This document shows, piece after piece, positions 25,312-34,662 of a stretch of 37,479 nt of DNA (positions are counted from its first letter, which is position 1; each line of letters begins with the position of its first letter). Made by a program: the position numbers and the translations under genes. Location: contig CACGRA010000006.1 in NCBI GenBank assembly GCA_902575395.1, forward strand, positions 1 to 37,479. Direction: 5' to 3'. The notes below the pieces were generated by a model. It made no database searches. It had not been told where the DNA came from and saw nothing but the letters and a program-made list of their open reading frames with translations. Source of the DNA: an uncultured Fidelibacterota bacterium. Lineage in GTDB: Bacteria; Fidelibacterota; Marinisomatia; Marinisomatales; Marinisomataceae.

Positions 25312-26349
25312 ATGAACTTAGAAATAGCTTATTTAGAGTGGATGGAGCCTATTTTAACCATTGTTGGTGGTGTATTTATAGGTTTTATATTTAAAACTTA
25401 TTTTTTCAGTAGAATAAAAAAGTTTTCCGACGGTACATCATGGAAAGGAGATGATGTTGTAATCAATGCATTTGATGCTATGGTTATATTTTGGTTCTTT
25501 TTAGCATCATTGTCTATTGCATTGAGCAATGTTGAGCTTGCTGATCCGTATAATATCTATGCATCAAAGCTGATATTTGCATTTTTAGTAATATCAATCA
25601 GTTTAACCTTATCAAAAATTATTATGGGATTATTAGATGTTTGGTCAAAGAGCAACAGTTCATTGCCTTCGACTGGTATTTTTAAAGGATTAGTCAATGT
25701 ATCCATTTATGCTCTTGGATTTTTAATTATTTTACAGTCTTTTGGAATTTCTATTACTCCTCTTATTACTGCATTAGGGGTAGGTGGTTTAGCTGTTTCT
25801 TTAGCACTTAAAGATACCTTATCTGATTTGTTTGGAGGAATTAATATATTGCTTAGCCAAACAATGAGAGAGGGAGACTATATTGAGCTAGATAATGGCT
25901 ATCAAGGTTATGTAGTAAACATAGGTTGGCGTTATACTACATTAAGAGAAAGACAAAATAATCTTATTTCTATACCTAATTCTGTCCTTTCAGGTTCTAC
26001 ATCGAAGAATTTTACATCATCAGATGCTGCATTTAGAGTGCCAATAAAGATTGGTGTATCTTATGATAGTGATTTGGATCATGTAGAGAGAGTTTCTTTG
26101 GATGTTGCTAACAAGCTTTACAATGAACTTGAATGTATAAATAAGGATTATAAGCCAACTATTAGATTTAGAGAGTTTGCCGATTCAAGTGTAAATTTCT
26201 TCATATATTTTCAAGGTAAAGAATTTGGTGATCATAATACAATTTTAAATGCATTTATTAAAGCGCTTCATAAGCGATTTAAAGAGGAAAATATTGAAAT
26301 TCCTTATCCAATTCGTACTGTGATTCATAAAAATGAAATTAAGAATTAA
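25312..26349 (+). CDS. Small-conductance mechanosensitive channel, MscS family
   Basis: This 345-aa membrane protein has about five transmembrane segments (near residues 10-27, 55-75, 85-105, 122-142 and 145-170). The last is the MscS pore helix with its Gly/Ala packing pattern GVGGLAVSLALKDTLSDLFGG. The cytoplasmic beta domain follows (EGDYIELDNGYQGYVVNIGW and ISIPNSVLSGSTSKNF) and a C-terminal alpha/beta domain. Such channels open under hypo-osmotic shock to release solutes. No ribosome-binding site is visible. It overlaps dut by 17 nt. Confidence 0.92.
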   Translation: MNLEIAYLEWMEPILTIVGGVFIGFIFKTYFFSRIKKFSDGTSWKGDDVVINAFDAMVIFWFFLASLSIALSNVELADPYNIYASKLIFAFLVISISLTLSKIIMGLLDVWSKSNSSLPSTGIFKGLVNVSIYALGFLIILQSFGISITPLITALGVGGLAVSLALKDTLSDLFGGINILLSQTMREGDYIELDNGYQGYVVNIGWRYTTLRERQNNLISIPNSVLSGSTSKNFTSSDAAFRVPIKIGVSYDSDLDHVERVSLDVANKLYNELECINKDYKPTIRFREFADSSVNFFIYFQGKEFGDHNTILNAFIKALHKRFKEENIEIPYPIRTVIHKNEIKN

Positions 26350-26770
26350 ACCATTCAATGATGATGTCCGAGAGTTGTACGAAACTCACTCACATTTCCA
26401 CCCAGGTGATGCTGGATTAGATTTGTTTGTAGTTGAAGACCAAGTTATACCTGGAAATTCTACTACTCCAATACATTTACAGATTGCATGTGAAAACTTA
26501 GATAATAAAGCTTATTATCTTTTCCCTCGATCTAGTATTTCAAAAAGCCCATTGAGGTTAGCTAATTCAATTGGTTTGATTGATGGTGGATATAGAGGAG
26601 AATTGGTTGGTATGGTTGATAATATATACCCAGAAGACTATACAGTAAAAAAAGGAGAAAGATATTTTCAGCTAGTTGCTGTTGATAGTTCTCCAATAGA
26701 ATTTGAATTAGTAGATGAATTGTCTGAATCTTCTCGAGGAGAAGGTGGCTTTGGAAGCACCGGCAAGTAA
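26333..26770 (+). CDS. dut: dUTP diphosphatase
   Basis: This trimeric-type dUTPase hydrolyses dUTP to dUMP, keeping uracil out of DNA and feeding thymidylate synthesis. All five family motifs are present in the 145 aa: PGDAGLDLF (1), PRSSISKS (2), GLIDGGYRGELVG with the uracil-stacking Tyr (3), KKGERYFQLV (4) and RGEGGFGSTGK (5, the C-terminal arm closing over the phosphates). Motif 3 has GG in place of the more usual SD/AN. The gene begins within the last codons of mscS. Confidence 0.94.
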   Translation: MKLRIKPFNDDVRELYETHSHFHPGDAGLDLFVVEDQVIPGNSTTPIHLQIACENLDNKAYYLFPRSSISKSPLRLANSIGLIDGGYRGELVGMVDNIYPEDYTVKKGERYFQLVAVDSSPIEFELVDELSESSRGEGGFGSTGK

Positions 26771-26781
26771 CTCAAATTTAT

Positions 26782-26810
26782 TTGTTATTCTTGTTTATTA
26801 ATGTTAAAAT
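26782..26810 (+). promoter_or_regulatory. Predicted extended -10 promoter of groES-groEL
   Basis: TTGTTA (26782-26787), a 17-nt spacer and TAAAAT (26805-26810), preceded by TG one base upstream (TGTTAAAAT), make a strong sigma-70 promoter with an extended -10. The start site would be near 26817, giving a leader of about 24 nt. No CIRCE inverted repeat (TTAGCACTC-N9-GAGTGCTAA) is present, so HrcA control is not supported. TGGAGGAAG before the ATG is a strong ribosome-binding site. Confidence 0.7.
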
Positions 26811-26840
26811 TCCAAGCGCAAAATTAATAATGGAGGAAGT

Positions 26841-27155
26841 ATGGCTCTAAAAATTAAACCATTAGAAGATAGAGTTGTTGTAGAACCACTAGCTGCTGAT
26901 GAAAAAACTGCTAGCGGTATTATTTTACCTGATACAGCACAAGAAAAACCTCAACAAGGCACTGTTCTTGTCGTTGGTGAAGGAAAGAAGTGTGACTGTA
27001 AAGAAGGAAGCTGCAAAGATTGCAGTTGTTGTTCTAAATCTGCACTTAAAGCAGGTGATAAAGTTTTATATGGAAAATATTCTGGTACTGAAATCGTTCA
27101 TGATGGTAAAGAATTACTTATCATGAGAGAAAGCGATATTTTAGCGGTACTTTAA
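26841..27155 (+). CDS. groES: Co-chaperonin GroES with six-cysteine roof loop
   Basis: GroES caps the GroEL ring during folding. The 104-aa chain has the usual fold markers: [13 protein letters not shown] at the start, the mobile loop around [30 protein letters not shown], and [13 protein letters not shown] at the end. Where ordinary GroES has the roof beta-hairpin ([20 protein letters not shown] in E. coli), this one has [20 protein letters not shown]. That gives six cysteines at 51, 53, 58, 61, 63 and 64 and about seven extra residues. The frame is continuous and the flanks align, so it is not a frameshift. Metal or redox sensing is inference. Confidence 0.96.
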   Translation: MALKIKPLEDRVVVEPLAADEKTASGIILPDTAQEKPQQGTVLVVGEGKKCDCKEGSCKDCSCCSKSALKAGDKVLYGKYSGTEIVHDGKELLIMRESDILAVL

Positions 27156-27171
27156 AAGGAGGATTAGTTAA

Positions 27172-28812
<1,641 letters not shown>

Positions 28813-28813
28813 T

Positions 28814-29320
28814 GTGAGTGATAAGGTCTACTTATCTATTGGATCTAATATAGGAGATAAAGAATCAAATATTGCTTCTTCTATTGCAATGCTTGGTTCT
28901 TATGTAGATAACAAGAATATCAGAACATCTTCTTTTTATAATTCGGAACCGCTGTATAATCAAAATCAACCTTCTTTTATTAATATTGTTGTTGAATTGC
29001 ATACAACTTTATCTCCATTTGAATTTTTAGATCAAATTCAGGAAATAGAAAAAACGTTAGGAAGAAAGTTTCCAAGAGAAAAGAATGAACCCAGAACCAT
29101 TGATATCGATATTATTCTATTTGGAGATTCATTTATTGAAACAGATCAACTTACAATTCCTCACCCTGGTGCATTGCTACGTAAATTTGTTTTACTTCCA
29201 CTATCTGAATTAATTCCGGAACAAATTTTTCCGGGCACTAACCATAAGATTGTTGATTTATTGAATAATTGTCCGGATACTTCAAGAGTATCTAAACATT
29301 TAATTGAAAAAAACGCATGA
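28814..29320 (+). CDS. folK: 2-amino-4-hydroxy-6-hydroxymethyldihydropteridine pyrophosphokinase FolK
   Basis: This 168-aa HPPK transfers pyrophosphate from ATP to hydroxymethyldihydropterin in folate synthesis. The markers are LSIGSNIGDKESNI (about residues 6-19), QPSFINIVVEL (about 52-62) and the Mg/ATP-binding LGRKFPREKNEPRTIDIDII (about 83-102), followed by PHPGALLRKFVLLPL. It is the stand-alone form with no fused DHPS or DHNA. The start is GTG at 28814, 1 nt after the groEL stop, so expression likely depends on the groESL transcript. Confidence 0.94.
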   Translation: MSDKVYLSIGSNIGDKESNIASSIAMLGSYVDNKNIRTSSFYNSEPLYNQNQPSFINIVVELHTTLSPFEFLDQIQEIEKTLGRKFPREKNEPRTIDIDIILFGDSFIETDQLTIPHPGALLRKFVLLPLSELIPEQIFPGTNHKIVDLLNNCPDTSRVSKHLIEKNA

Positions 29321-29946
29321 TAGAATCATATATAGCAATAGAAGGCCCAATTGGCGTAGGTAAAACGAGTTTAGCAGAGATTATTGCAGATAAGTTAAAT
29401 ACAAGAAAAGCATTAGAAGATTTTGAAGAAAATCCATTTTTAGACAATTTTTATGATAACATTGAAGAATATGCTTTCCAAACTCAGATGTTTTTTCTAT
29501 TACAACGATATAAGCAACAACAAGAAATTAAGCAGTTAGATGTGATGCAAAAAGGTGTTGTTACTGACTATATGTTTGATAAAGATCGTTTATTTGCCAG
29601 CTTTACATTAAGTGGACCAGAAATGGAATTATATAGTCGTGTTGCAGATATTTTGGAGCAAGATATTATTAAACCCGATCTCGTTGTTTATTTGCAAGCT
29701 GATACACCTTTATTAATGCAATATATTAAAAAACGTGGTAGAGATTTAGAAAAGGGCGTTACTTCAGATTATATCGATTTAGTTAATCAAAGATATCAAG
29801 AATTCTTTGTCAATTATGAAGACACTCCATTGTTAATTATTAATACTAATAATATTGATTTTGTAGAGAATCCTAGAGATTTAGATGAATTGCTGGAAAT
29901 TATTCAGAAACCTGTTCAAGGAACTAAGTATTTTAATCCTTCTTAA
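29317..29946 (+). CDS. Deoxynucleoside kinase (dAK/dGK type)
   Basis: This 209-aa kinase salvages deoxynucleosides to dNMPs. The P-loop is IEGPIGVGKTSLAEII (about residues 8-23), the substrate-site region EENPFLDNFY comes next, then FQTQMFFLLQRYKQQ and the DR motif in FDKDRLFAS (family D/E-R-S/Y). The lid ARG-like region KKRGRDLEKG follows. The family phosphorylates dA, dG or dC; sequence alone does not fix the base, although the bacterial dAdo/dGuo kinases are the closest style. The gene overlaps folK by 4 nt (ATGA). Confidence 0.88.
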   Translation: MIESYIAIEGPIGVGKTSLAEIIADKLNTRKALEDFEENPFLDNFYDNIEEYAFQTQMFFLLQRYKQQQEIKQLDVMQKGVVTDYMFDKDRLFASFTLSGPEMELYSRVADILEQDIIKPDLVVYLQADTPLLMQYIKKRGRDLEKGVTSDYIDLVNQRYQEFFVNYEDTPLLIINTNNIDFVENPRDLDELLEIIQKPVQGTKYFNPS

Positions 29947-29956
29947 ATAAATAGAA

Positions 29957-30124
29957 ATGAAGACTCTTTTATTATTAACTTTTTTGCTGGTACTTTTATA
30001 CAGAAGATTTAAATCTTTTATATCAAATTCTTCTGAAGAAAATGTTGTTCCAGAAAAAGAAAAAAATACCAAAGTTGATTATAATAAAGTTCGTGATGCT
30101 GACTTTGAGGATTTAGATGAATAA
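29957..30124 (+). CDS. 55-aa single-pass membrane protein, absent from the ORF track
   Basis: The frame is open from ATG 29957 to TAA 30122-30124. The product begins MKTLLLLTFLLVLLYRRF (one transmembrane helix followed by Arg-Arg) and has a charged cytoplasmic tail ending VRDADFEDLDE. It lies 10 nt after the kinase stop and overlaps the next gene by 8 nt, the same close packing as its neighbours. It resembles short one-helix proteins with acidic tails common in Bacteroidetes (DUF4834 style), but I cannot assign a function. The predicted helix and the overlap spacing support it as a real gene. Confidence 0.62.
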   Translation: MKTLLLLTFLLVLLYRRFKSFISNSSEENVVPEKEKNTKVDYNKVRDADFEDLDE

Positions 30125-30704
30125 TATATACAAAAGAATAGTTATAGTATTTTTACTGCTATCAATTTCATTAGGACAAGGGAAAAACCATAACCTTAAT
30201 TTCCTTTTTGCAAATAATGCTTATGGTCTTGCATATGAGTATCAAAAATTTGTAAAAAATGATTTTTCTATTGGAGCTGATATTCGATTCTATGATATCA
30301 GAGAAGATGAATACCCTGTGTATGATCCATTTTTTAATCAATATAGTGTTTCTGGAGAGAAGAGCATCCTAATGTTTCCTATGTATTTGAAATTGACTTA
30401 CTATCCTTTTCAAGGAAAGATAGCAAACAACTTCCAACCATTCTTAATGTTATCATTTGGACCATTTTTATCAGTTGATGGAGATGAAGATGCTGGAAGT
30501 TTTTCAGATAAATGGTCTGGAGCACCTACTCAAATTAATTTTGGAGGTTCAATTGGTTTTGGCGTTAATCTAAAAACAGATCAAGCATCAGGCTTTTCTT
30601 TTGGGATTGGCTATGACCATTTACAAGTAGATGAACCAATACATGATAAAGAAGATTTTGGTGGTGCATTTCTCTATTTACAATACAGATTAGGCCGTGA
30701 GTAA
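30117..30704 (+). CDS. Outer-membrane beta-barrel protein
   Basis: This 195-aa protein has a signal peptide (KRIVIVFLLLSISLGQ). The rest is made of alternating amphipathic strands, such as YGLAYEYQKF, FSIGADIRFYD, MYLKLTYYPF and FSFGIGYDHLQV, ending in FLYLQYRLGRE. This fits a small eight-stranded barrel of the OmpW/OmpA-barrel kind, although no family signature is clear. The final residue is not the usual aromatic; the YLQYRLG strand lies three residues inside. It overlaps rsmE by 8 nt. Confidence 0.7.
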   Translation: MNNIYKRIVIVFLLLSISLGQGKNHNLNFLFANNAYGLAYEYQKFVKNDFSIGADIRFYDIREDEYPVYDPFFNQYSVSGEKSILMFPMYLKLTYYPFQGKIANNFQPFLMLSFGPFLSVDGDEDAGSFSDKWSGAPTQINFGGSIGFGVNLKTDQASGFSFGIGYDHLQVDEPIHDKEDFGGAFLYLQYRLGRE

Positions 30705-31419
30705 TTTTTTCTTTATAAGTAAGAAAAATATTCAAAAGAATAATTTCCAATTTGACAGTGATGAATCTCATCACTTGATTAATGTGATGCGGTTGAAGAT
30801 AGGTGCAGAAATTTGTTTCACTGATGGAGAAGGCAATTCTTATATTGGATCAATTTCTTCATTTGATAATGATATAGTGTCAGGAAATATTCTTGATACC
30901 CATAACAATAAGAATGAATTGAATTACCATATTCATCTTGGTTTACCTGTTATAAAAAAATCTAGAATTAAGATTGCTATTGAAAAGTCTGTAGAATCTG
31001 GGGTAAAGCAGATTACACCACTATCCCTTGAAAGATCGCTTAGACAAAATATTTCTATAGAAAGATTAAATTCAATTTCAAAGTCTGCAGTTAAGCAATC
31101 TATGCGAAGTATTGTCCCTGTTATTAATCCTGTGTCTTCTTTATCAGATTGGTATGATCCAAATGCTCTTAATATTGCATGTATAATAGGCGCAGACAAA
31201 AGACTTAGTGGATTTAAAGATCAAATTTTAAAATCTGTTAATGATAAGAAAAAAATTTGCTTATTGATTGGTCCAGAAGGAGATTTTTCTAATAAAGAAA
31301 AAGAGTTTATTTATGATAATAAATTCATTAAAGTTAGCCTTGGTAATACTATTTTAAGAACTGAAACAGCAATTATATCTGTTTTATCAATTTTGAATGA
31401 ATTAATAGAGTATGAGTAA
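30697..31419 (+). CDS. rsmE: 16S rRNA (uracil-1498-N3)-methyltransferase RsmE
   Basis: This 240-aa SPOUT methyltransferase has an N-terminal PUA-like domain with HHLINVMRLKIGAEICFTDGEG (about residues 24-45) and a knotted C-terminal domain. The latter has the SAM-site motifs LLIGPEGDFSNKEKEF (about 187-202) and VSLGNTILRTETAIISVLSIL (about 212-232), as in RsmE. KSVESGVKQITPLSLERS is also typical. The start is GTG at 30697 within the previous gene; no ATG fits. It overlaps the HIT gene by 8 nt. Confidence 0.93.
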   Translation: MSNFFFISKKNIQKNNFQFDSDESHHLINVMRLKIGAEICFTDGEGNSYIGSISSFDNDIVSGNILDTHNNKNELNYHIHLGLPVIKKSRIKIAIEKSVESGVKQITPLSLERSLRQNISIERLNSISKSAVKQSMRSIVPVINPVSSLSDWYDPNALNIACIIGADKRLSGFKDQILKSVNDKKKICLLIGPEGDFSNKEKEFIYDNKFIKVSLGNTILRTETAIISVLSILNELIEYE

Positions 31420-31756
31420 AACAATCTTCGAAAAAATTATTGATAAAGAAATTCCTTCTGACATTATTTATGAAGATGATTTGTTAATCGCAATCAAAGA
31501 TATTAATCCAGTAGCTCCTGTACATTTACTTATTATTCCTAAGAAAGTTATTCCTACTTTAAACGATTTGTCAAAAGAAGACTCTATTATTGTTGGTAAG
31601 ATGGTTAGTCTCGCAAAGGATTTAGCAAAGAAACTTGATATTGATAAAACAGGTTATAGAACTGTTTTCAATTGCAATGATCATGGTGGACAAACTGTTT
31701 ATCATATACATCTCCACTTAATAGGTGGTAGAAAAATGAATTGGCCACCAGGATAG
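31412..31756 (+). CDS. HIT-family (HinT-like) nucleotide hydrolase
   Basis: This 114-aa protein has the histidine-triad motif YHIHLHLIGG (about residues 98-107) near its C-terminus and the standard N-terminal start TIFEKIIDKEIPSDIIYEDD. The middle segment APVHLLIIPKKVIPTL is typical of HinT/PKCI proteins, which hydrolyse AMP-lysine or AMP-N-linked compounds. It overlaps rsmE by 8 nt and is followed 3 nt later by the SMC-like gene. Confidence 0.93.
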   Translation: MSKTIFEKIIDKEIPSDIIYEDDLLIAIKDINPVAPVHLLIIPKKVIPTLNDLSKEDSIIVGKMVSLAKDLAKKLDIDKTGYRTVFNCNDHGGQTVYHIHLHLIGGRKMNWPPG

Positions 31757-31759
31757 AAT

Positions 31760-33889
31760 ATGCATATTTCAAAAATAGAAGTATTTGGTTTTAAATCTTT
31801 CGCAAAAAAACAAACTGTTGTTTTTAATAGTGGCATTACTGGTATTGTTGGACCGAACGGTTGCGGAAAAACTAATATTGTTGATGCAATTCGTTGGGTT
31901 TTAGGAGAACAAAGAGTTTCAAGATTGAGAGGATCTAAAATGGAAGATGTTATTTTCAATGGTGCATCTAATATTAAACCTCTTGGATTTTGTGAAGTTT
32001 ATTTGACTGTTCAAAATGATAAGGGCATCTTACCTCTTGAATATACAGAAGTTGAAATTGGCAGGAAGCTGTATCGAAGTGGAGAGAGCGAATATTTTAT
32101 TAATAGAAATTCATGTAGACTGAAAGATATATATAACCTTTTTGTAGATACCGGCATGAGCTCAGATGCTTACTCTGTTATAGAGTTAAATATGATTGAG
32201 CAGATTCTTTCTAATAAAGACAATAATAGAATTGCCATGTTTGAAGAAGCTGCTGGTGTTAATAAATATAAATCACAGAGACGTTCAGCGTTGAAAAAAT
32301 TTGATTTGAATAGTAGAGATTTAGAAAGAATTGATGATATTATTCTTGAGATAGAAATGCATGTTAAGAGCCTTGAATTACAATTAAAAAGATTTAAAAG
32401 ACATGAAAAATTGAGTAAAAAATTGCAAGATTTAGAAATAGAATTTGCTCAAGCAAAAATAACTGACTTAAATAAACAAATTAAACCTTTACAATCTCTT
32501 CTTAATAAGAAGAATAAAGCTTTAAATAAAAATTCTTCAAAAAAGAAATTGGAAGACCTAGATCTTGCTGGAGCTAAAAAAGATTATTTAAAGAAAAAAG
32601 AAGAATTCAATAAAGCTCAACAGAAAGTTGATGATTTGACAGCAGAGCTATTAAGTAGAGTTGAACAAAAAACCGATGAATCTTCCAAAGGTATTAGCAT
32701 ATTAGAAGATGAATTGCAGAAGAAAATTGAGCAATTAAATAAATTTGATAAAGATTACATTAAAATAGTTTCAGATTGCAATGAATGTGGGGAGCCTCTC
32801 AAAATTATTTCTGAATGTAGCAATTGTGGGAAAGTTGAATTAGACAAAAATTACACTATAATTGAAACTGACCAAAAATATGATAAACTAAAAGAAAGCG
32901 TTAACGACTATAAAAACAAAATTAAGTCATACAATAAAGAAAAAGAATTTGATCTAACAAAGCTTGATAATTCAATCAAAGATATTCAGAAAAAAATTGA
33001 TACTGTAAAATCAGAAGTAAAAAGAAAAGAAAATGCTGCAAATGATGCATTTAAAAAAATGGAAACTATTCGCGCCAAGATAGATTCAGATAGATTCAGT
33101 CAACAGGATGTATTTAATGAGATTAAAAATGCAGAAATGAAGATTGCAGAACTCAATATTAGAAGTGAACAAATAGAAGAACAAATAAAAGAGAAGTTTG
33201 GCGAAGATATTAAAATGAAATCTATAAAGAAATATGACTTATCAGATTTGTTATATAATATAGAAAAAACAAAAAGAAGTATCGAGGCGATTGGTCCAAT
33301 TAATTGGGCAGTTGCTGATGAATATGACGAACAAAGCAGTAGGCTAAAATTATTACAATCTCAAAGAGAAGATCTTATCGAATCAGAAAAAAATCTTAGA
33401 GAAGCTATAGATAAAATTGATAATGTTGCGAAAAAACAGTTCTTAAAAACATTTGAGGAGATAAAGAGTAATTTTGAAGTCATGTTTGAAAGATTTTTTT
33501 CGGGAGGAAAAGGTACAGTTGATTTAAGTGATATTGATGATCCATTAAATTCTGAAATTATAATATCTGCTCAACCTCCAGGAAAAAAGAATAATTCATT
33601 AAGAATGCTTTCAGCTGGCGAAAAATCTTTAACAGCTATTGCATTGCTTTTTGCGATATATCAATATAAACCTAGTCCTTTTTGTATTTTAGATGAGGTT
33701 GATGCTCCTCTTGATGATATTAATATAAATAAGTTTACAAAAGTCATAAAAGATTACAGTAAGAATACTCAATTTATAATGGTAACTCATAATAAGTTAA
33801 CTATGGAATCAACTGATTGTATTTATGGTGTTACTTCAGAAAAAAAGGGTGTTTCTAAGGTTATTTCAATTGATTTTGATGAAAAATAA
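31760..33889 (+). CDS. Short SMC-family ATPase with a zinc-ribbon motif in place of the hinge
   Basis: The 709-aa chain has complete SMC heads. The Walker A is GPNGCGKTNIVDAIRW (about residues 31-46) and the R-loop is LRGSKMEDVIFNG. The ABC signature LSAGEKSL (about 617-624), Walker B FCILDEVDAPLDD (about 641-653) and switch His THNK (about 676) complete the site. Bacterial SMC is usually about 1150-1200 aa, with 300-residue arms and a hinge of about 150 residues. Here the arms are about 165 and 150 residues. Instead of a hinge, the exact centre holds CNECG-x8-CSNCG (Cys 340, 343, 353, 356). The heads match true SMC rather than Rad50 or SbcC. Whether it replaces condensin or does something else is unknown. 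I saw no scpA or scpB in the window. Confidence 0.9.
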   Translation: MHISKIEVFGFKSFAKKQTVVFNSGITGIVGPNGCGKTNIVDAIRWVLGEQRVSRLRGSKMEDVIFNGASNIKPLGFCEVYLTVQNDKGILPLEYTEVEIGRKLYRSGESEYFINRNSCRLKDIYNLFVDTGMSSDAYSVIELNMIEQILSNKDNNRIAMFEEAAGVNKYKSQRRSALKKFDLNSRDLERIDDIILEIEMHVKSLELQLKRFKRHEKLSKKLQDLEIEFAQAKITDLNKQIKPLQSLLNKKNKALNKNSSKKKLEDLDLAGAKKDYLKKKEEFNKAQQKVDDLTAELLSRVEQKTDESSKGISILEDELQKKIEQLNKFDKDYIKIVSDCNECGEPLKIISECSNCGKVELDKNYTIIETDQKYDKLKESVNDYKNKIKSYNKEKEFDLTKLDNSIKDIQKKIDTVKSEVKRKENAANDAFKKMETIRAKIDSDRFSQQDVFNEIKNAEMKIAELNIRSEQIEEQIKEKFGEDIKMKSIKKYDLSDLLYNIEKTKRSIEAIGPINWAVADEYDEQSSRLKLLQSQREDLIESEKNLREAIDKIDNVAKKQFLKTFEEIKSNFEVMFERFFSGGKGTVDLSDIDDPLNSEIIISAQPPGKKNNSLRMLSAGEKSLTAIALLFAIYQYKPSPFCILDEVDAPLDDININKFTKVIKDYSKNTQFIMVTHNKLTMESTDCIYGVTSEKKGVSKVISIDFDEK

Positions 33890-33892
33890 ATT

Positions 33893-33922
33893 ATTTGTAG
33901 TATTCAATCCTTTTCTACAAAT
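33893..33922 (+). terminator. Weak hairpin after the SMC gene
   Basis: ATTTGTAG (33893-33900) pairs exactly with CTACAAAT (33915-33922) around a 14-nt loop. The following TACGCGTGTTTT holds only a short T-run. It may be a weak terminator or a structured leader for rpsP. Confidence 0.4.
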
Positions 33923-33970
33923 TACGCGTGTTTTATTAATTGAAGAAAATTAAATGGAAAAATAAAAGAT

Positions 33971-34654
33971 ATGGCGACAAAAATTAGATTTAAAAGAATA
34001 GGAAGAAGAAATAGACCTTTCTATAGATTAGTAGTTATTGATTCTCGAAAAAGAAGAGATGGTGCACCAATTGAACAATTAGGTTGGTATGATCCTATAA
34101 AAACCGATAAAGATTCTAATTTTAATTTTAATGAAGAAAGAATTATTCATTGGTTAAAAGAGGGAGCTCAAACTTCAGATCCAGTTAACAAATTAATGAA
34201 AAGATCAGGTCTTGCTTACAGATGGCATTTAATAAAGCAAGGTTTATCAGATAGTGAAATAGAAAAAGCTCTTCAAAAATGGAAAGAAGAAAGAGCTAAG
34301 ATTGTAGAAGATAGAAAAAAAGCAAGAATTGAAAGAAAAGCTAAAAGAAAAGAAGAAAAAGCTTCTAAAGAAGTTGTAGAGGAAGCTCCGGCAGAAGAAG
34401 CTCCAGCTGAGGAAGCACCTGCAGAAGAAGAAGCTCCAGTAGAAGAAGCGCCAACAGAAGAATTATCTACTGAAGAACCAGTAGAAGAATCACAAGAGGA
34501 AACACCAGCAGAGGAAACTCCAGCTGAAGACAATCAAGAAGAAGCTCCAGTAGAAGAAACTCCTACTGAAGAGCCAGCCGAAGAAGTATCAGAAGAAGAA
34601 TCGGCACCTGAAGAAGATTCAGCTGAAGAAGCTGAAGAGTCCTCCAAAGAATAA
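33971..34654 (+). CDS. rpsP: 30S ribosomal protein S16 with long acidic tail
   Basis: The first 80 or so residues are canonical S16 (KIRFKRIGRRNRPFYRLVVI, ...RDGAPIEQLGWYDP). The second half is extra: a basic helical stretch (about 85-122, EERAKIVEDRKKARIERKAK) and then about 100 residues that are almost all Glu, Ala and Pro (EEAPAEE-type units). The protein is 227 aa against 80-90 for most bacteria. Such Ala/Glu-rich extensions occur in S16 of Bacteroidetes relatives, though this one is long. A tRNA-Ser gene begins 8 nt after the stop codon and is probably on the same transcript. Confidence 0.96.
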   Translation: MATKIRFKRIGRRNRPFYRLVVIDSRKRRDGAPIEQLGWYDPIKTDKDSNFNFNEERIIHWLKEGAQTSDPVNKLMKRSGLAYRWHLIKQGLSDSEIEKALQKWKEERAKIVEDRKKARIERKAKRKEEKASKEVVEEAPAEEAPAEEAPAEEEAPVEEAPTEELSTEEPVEESQEETPAEETPAEDNQEEAPVEETPTEEPAEEVSEEESAPEEDSAEEAEESSKE

Positions 34655-34662
34655 TTAATTTT

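Noticed and set aside
26771-26840. CIRCE/HrcA operator before groES
   Set aside because: No inverted repeat of the TTAGCACTC type is present, only a sigma-70 promoter and a ribosome-binding site.
31760-33889. Reading the 709-aa protein as Rad50/SbcC or RecN
   Set aside because: The head motifs (GPNGCGKTNIVDAIRW, LSAGEKSL, LDEVDAPLDD and the conserved IGPINWAVADEYDE segment) are those of SMC. Rad50 hooks have one CxxC per chain and RecN lacks this layout.
34273-34533. Minus-strand Ser/Ala-rich ORF over the rpsP tail
   Set aside because: It is a frame shadow of the repetitive Glu/Ala/Pro codons in rpsP.
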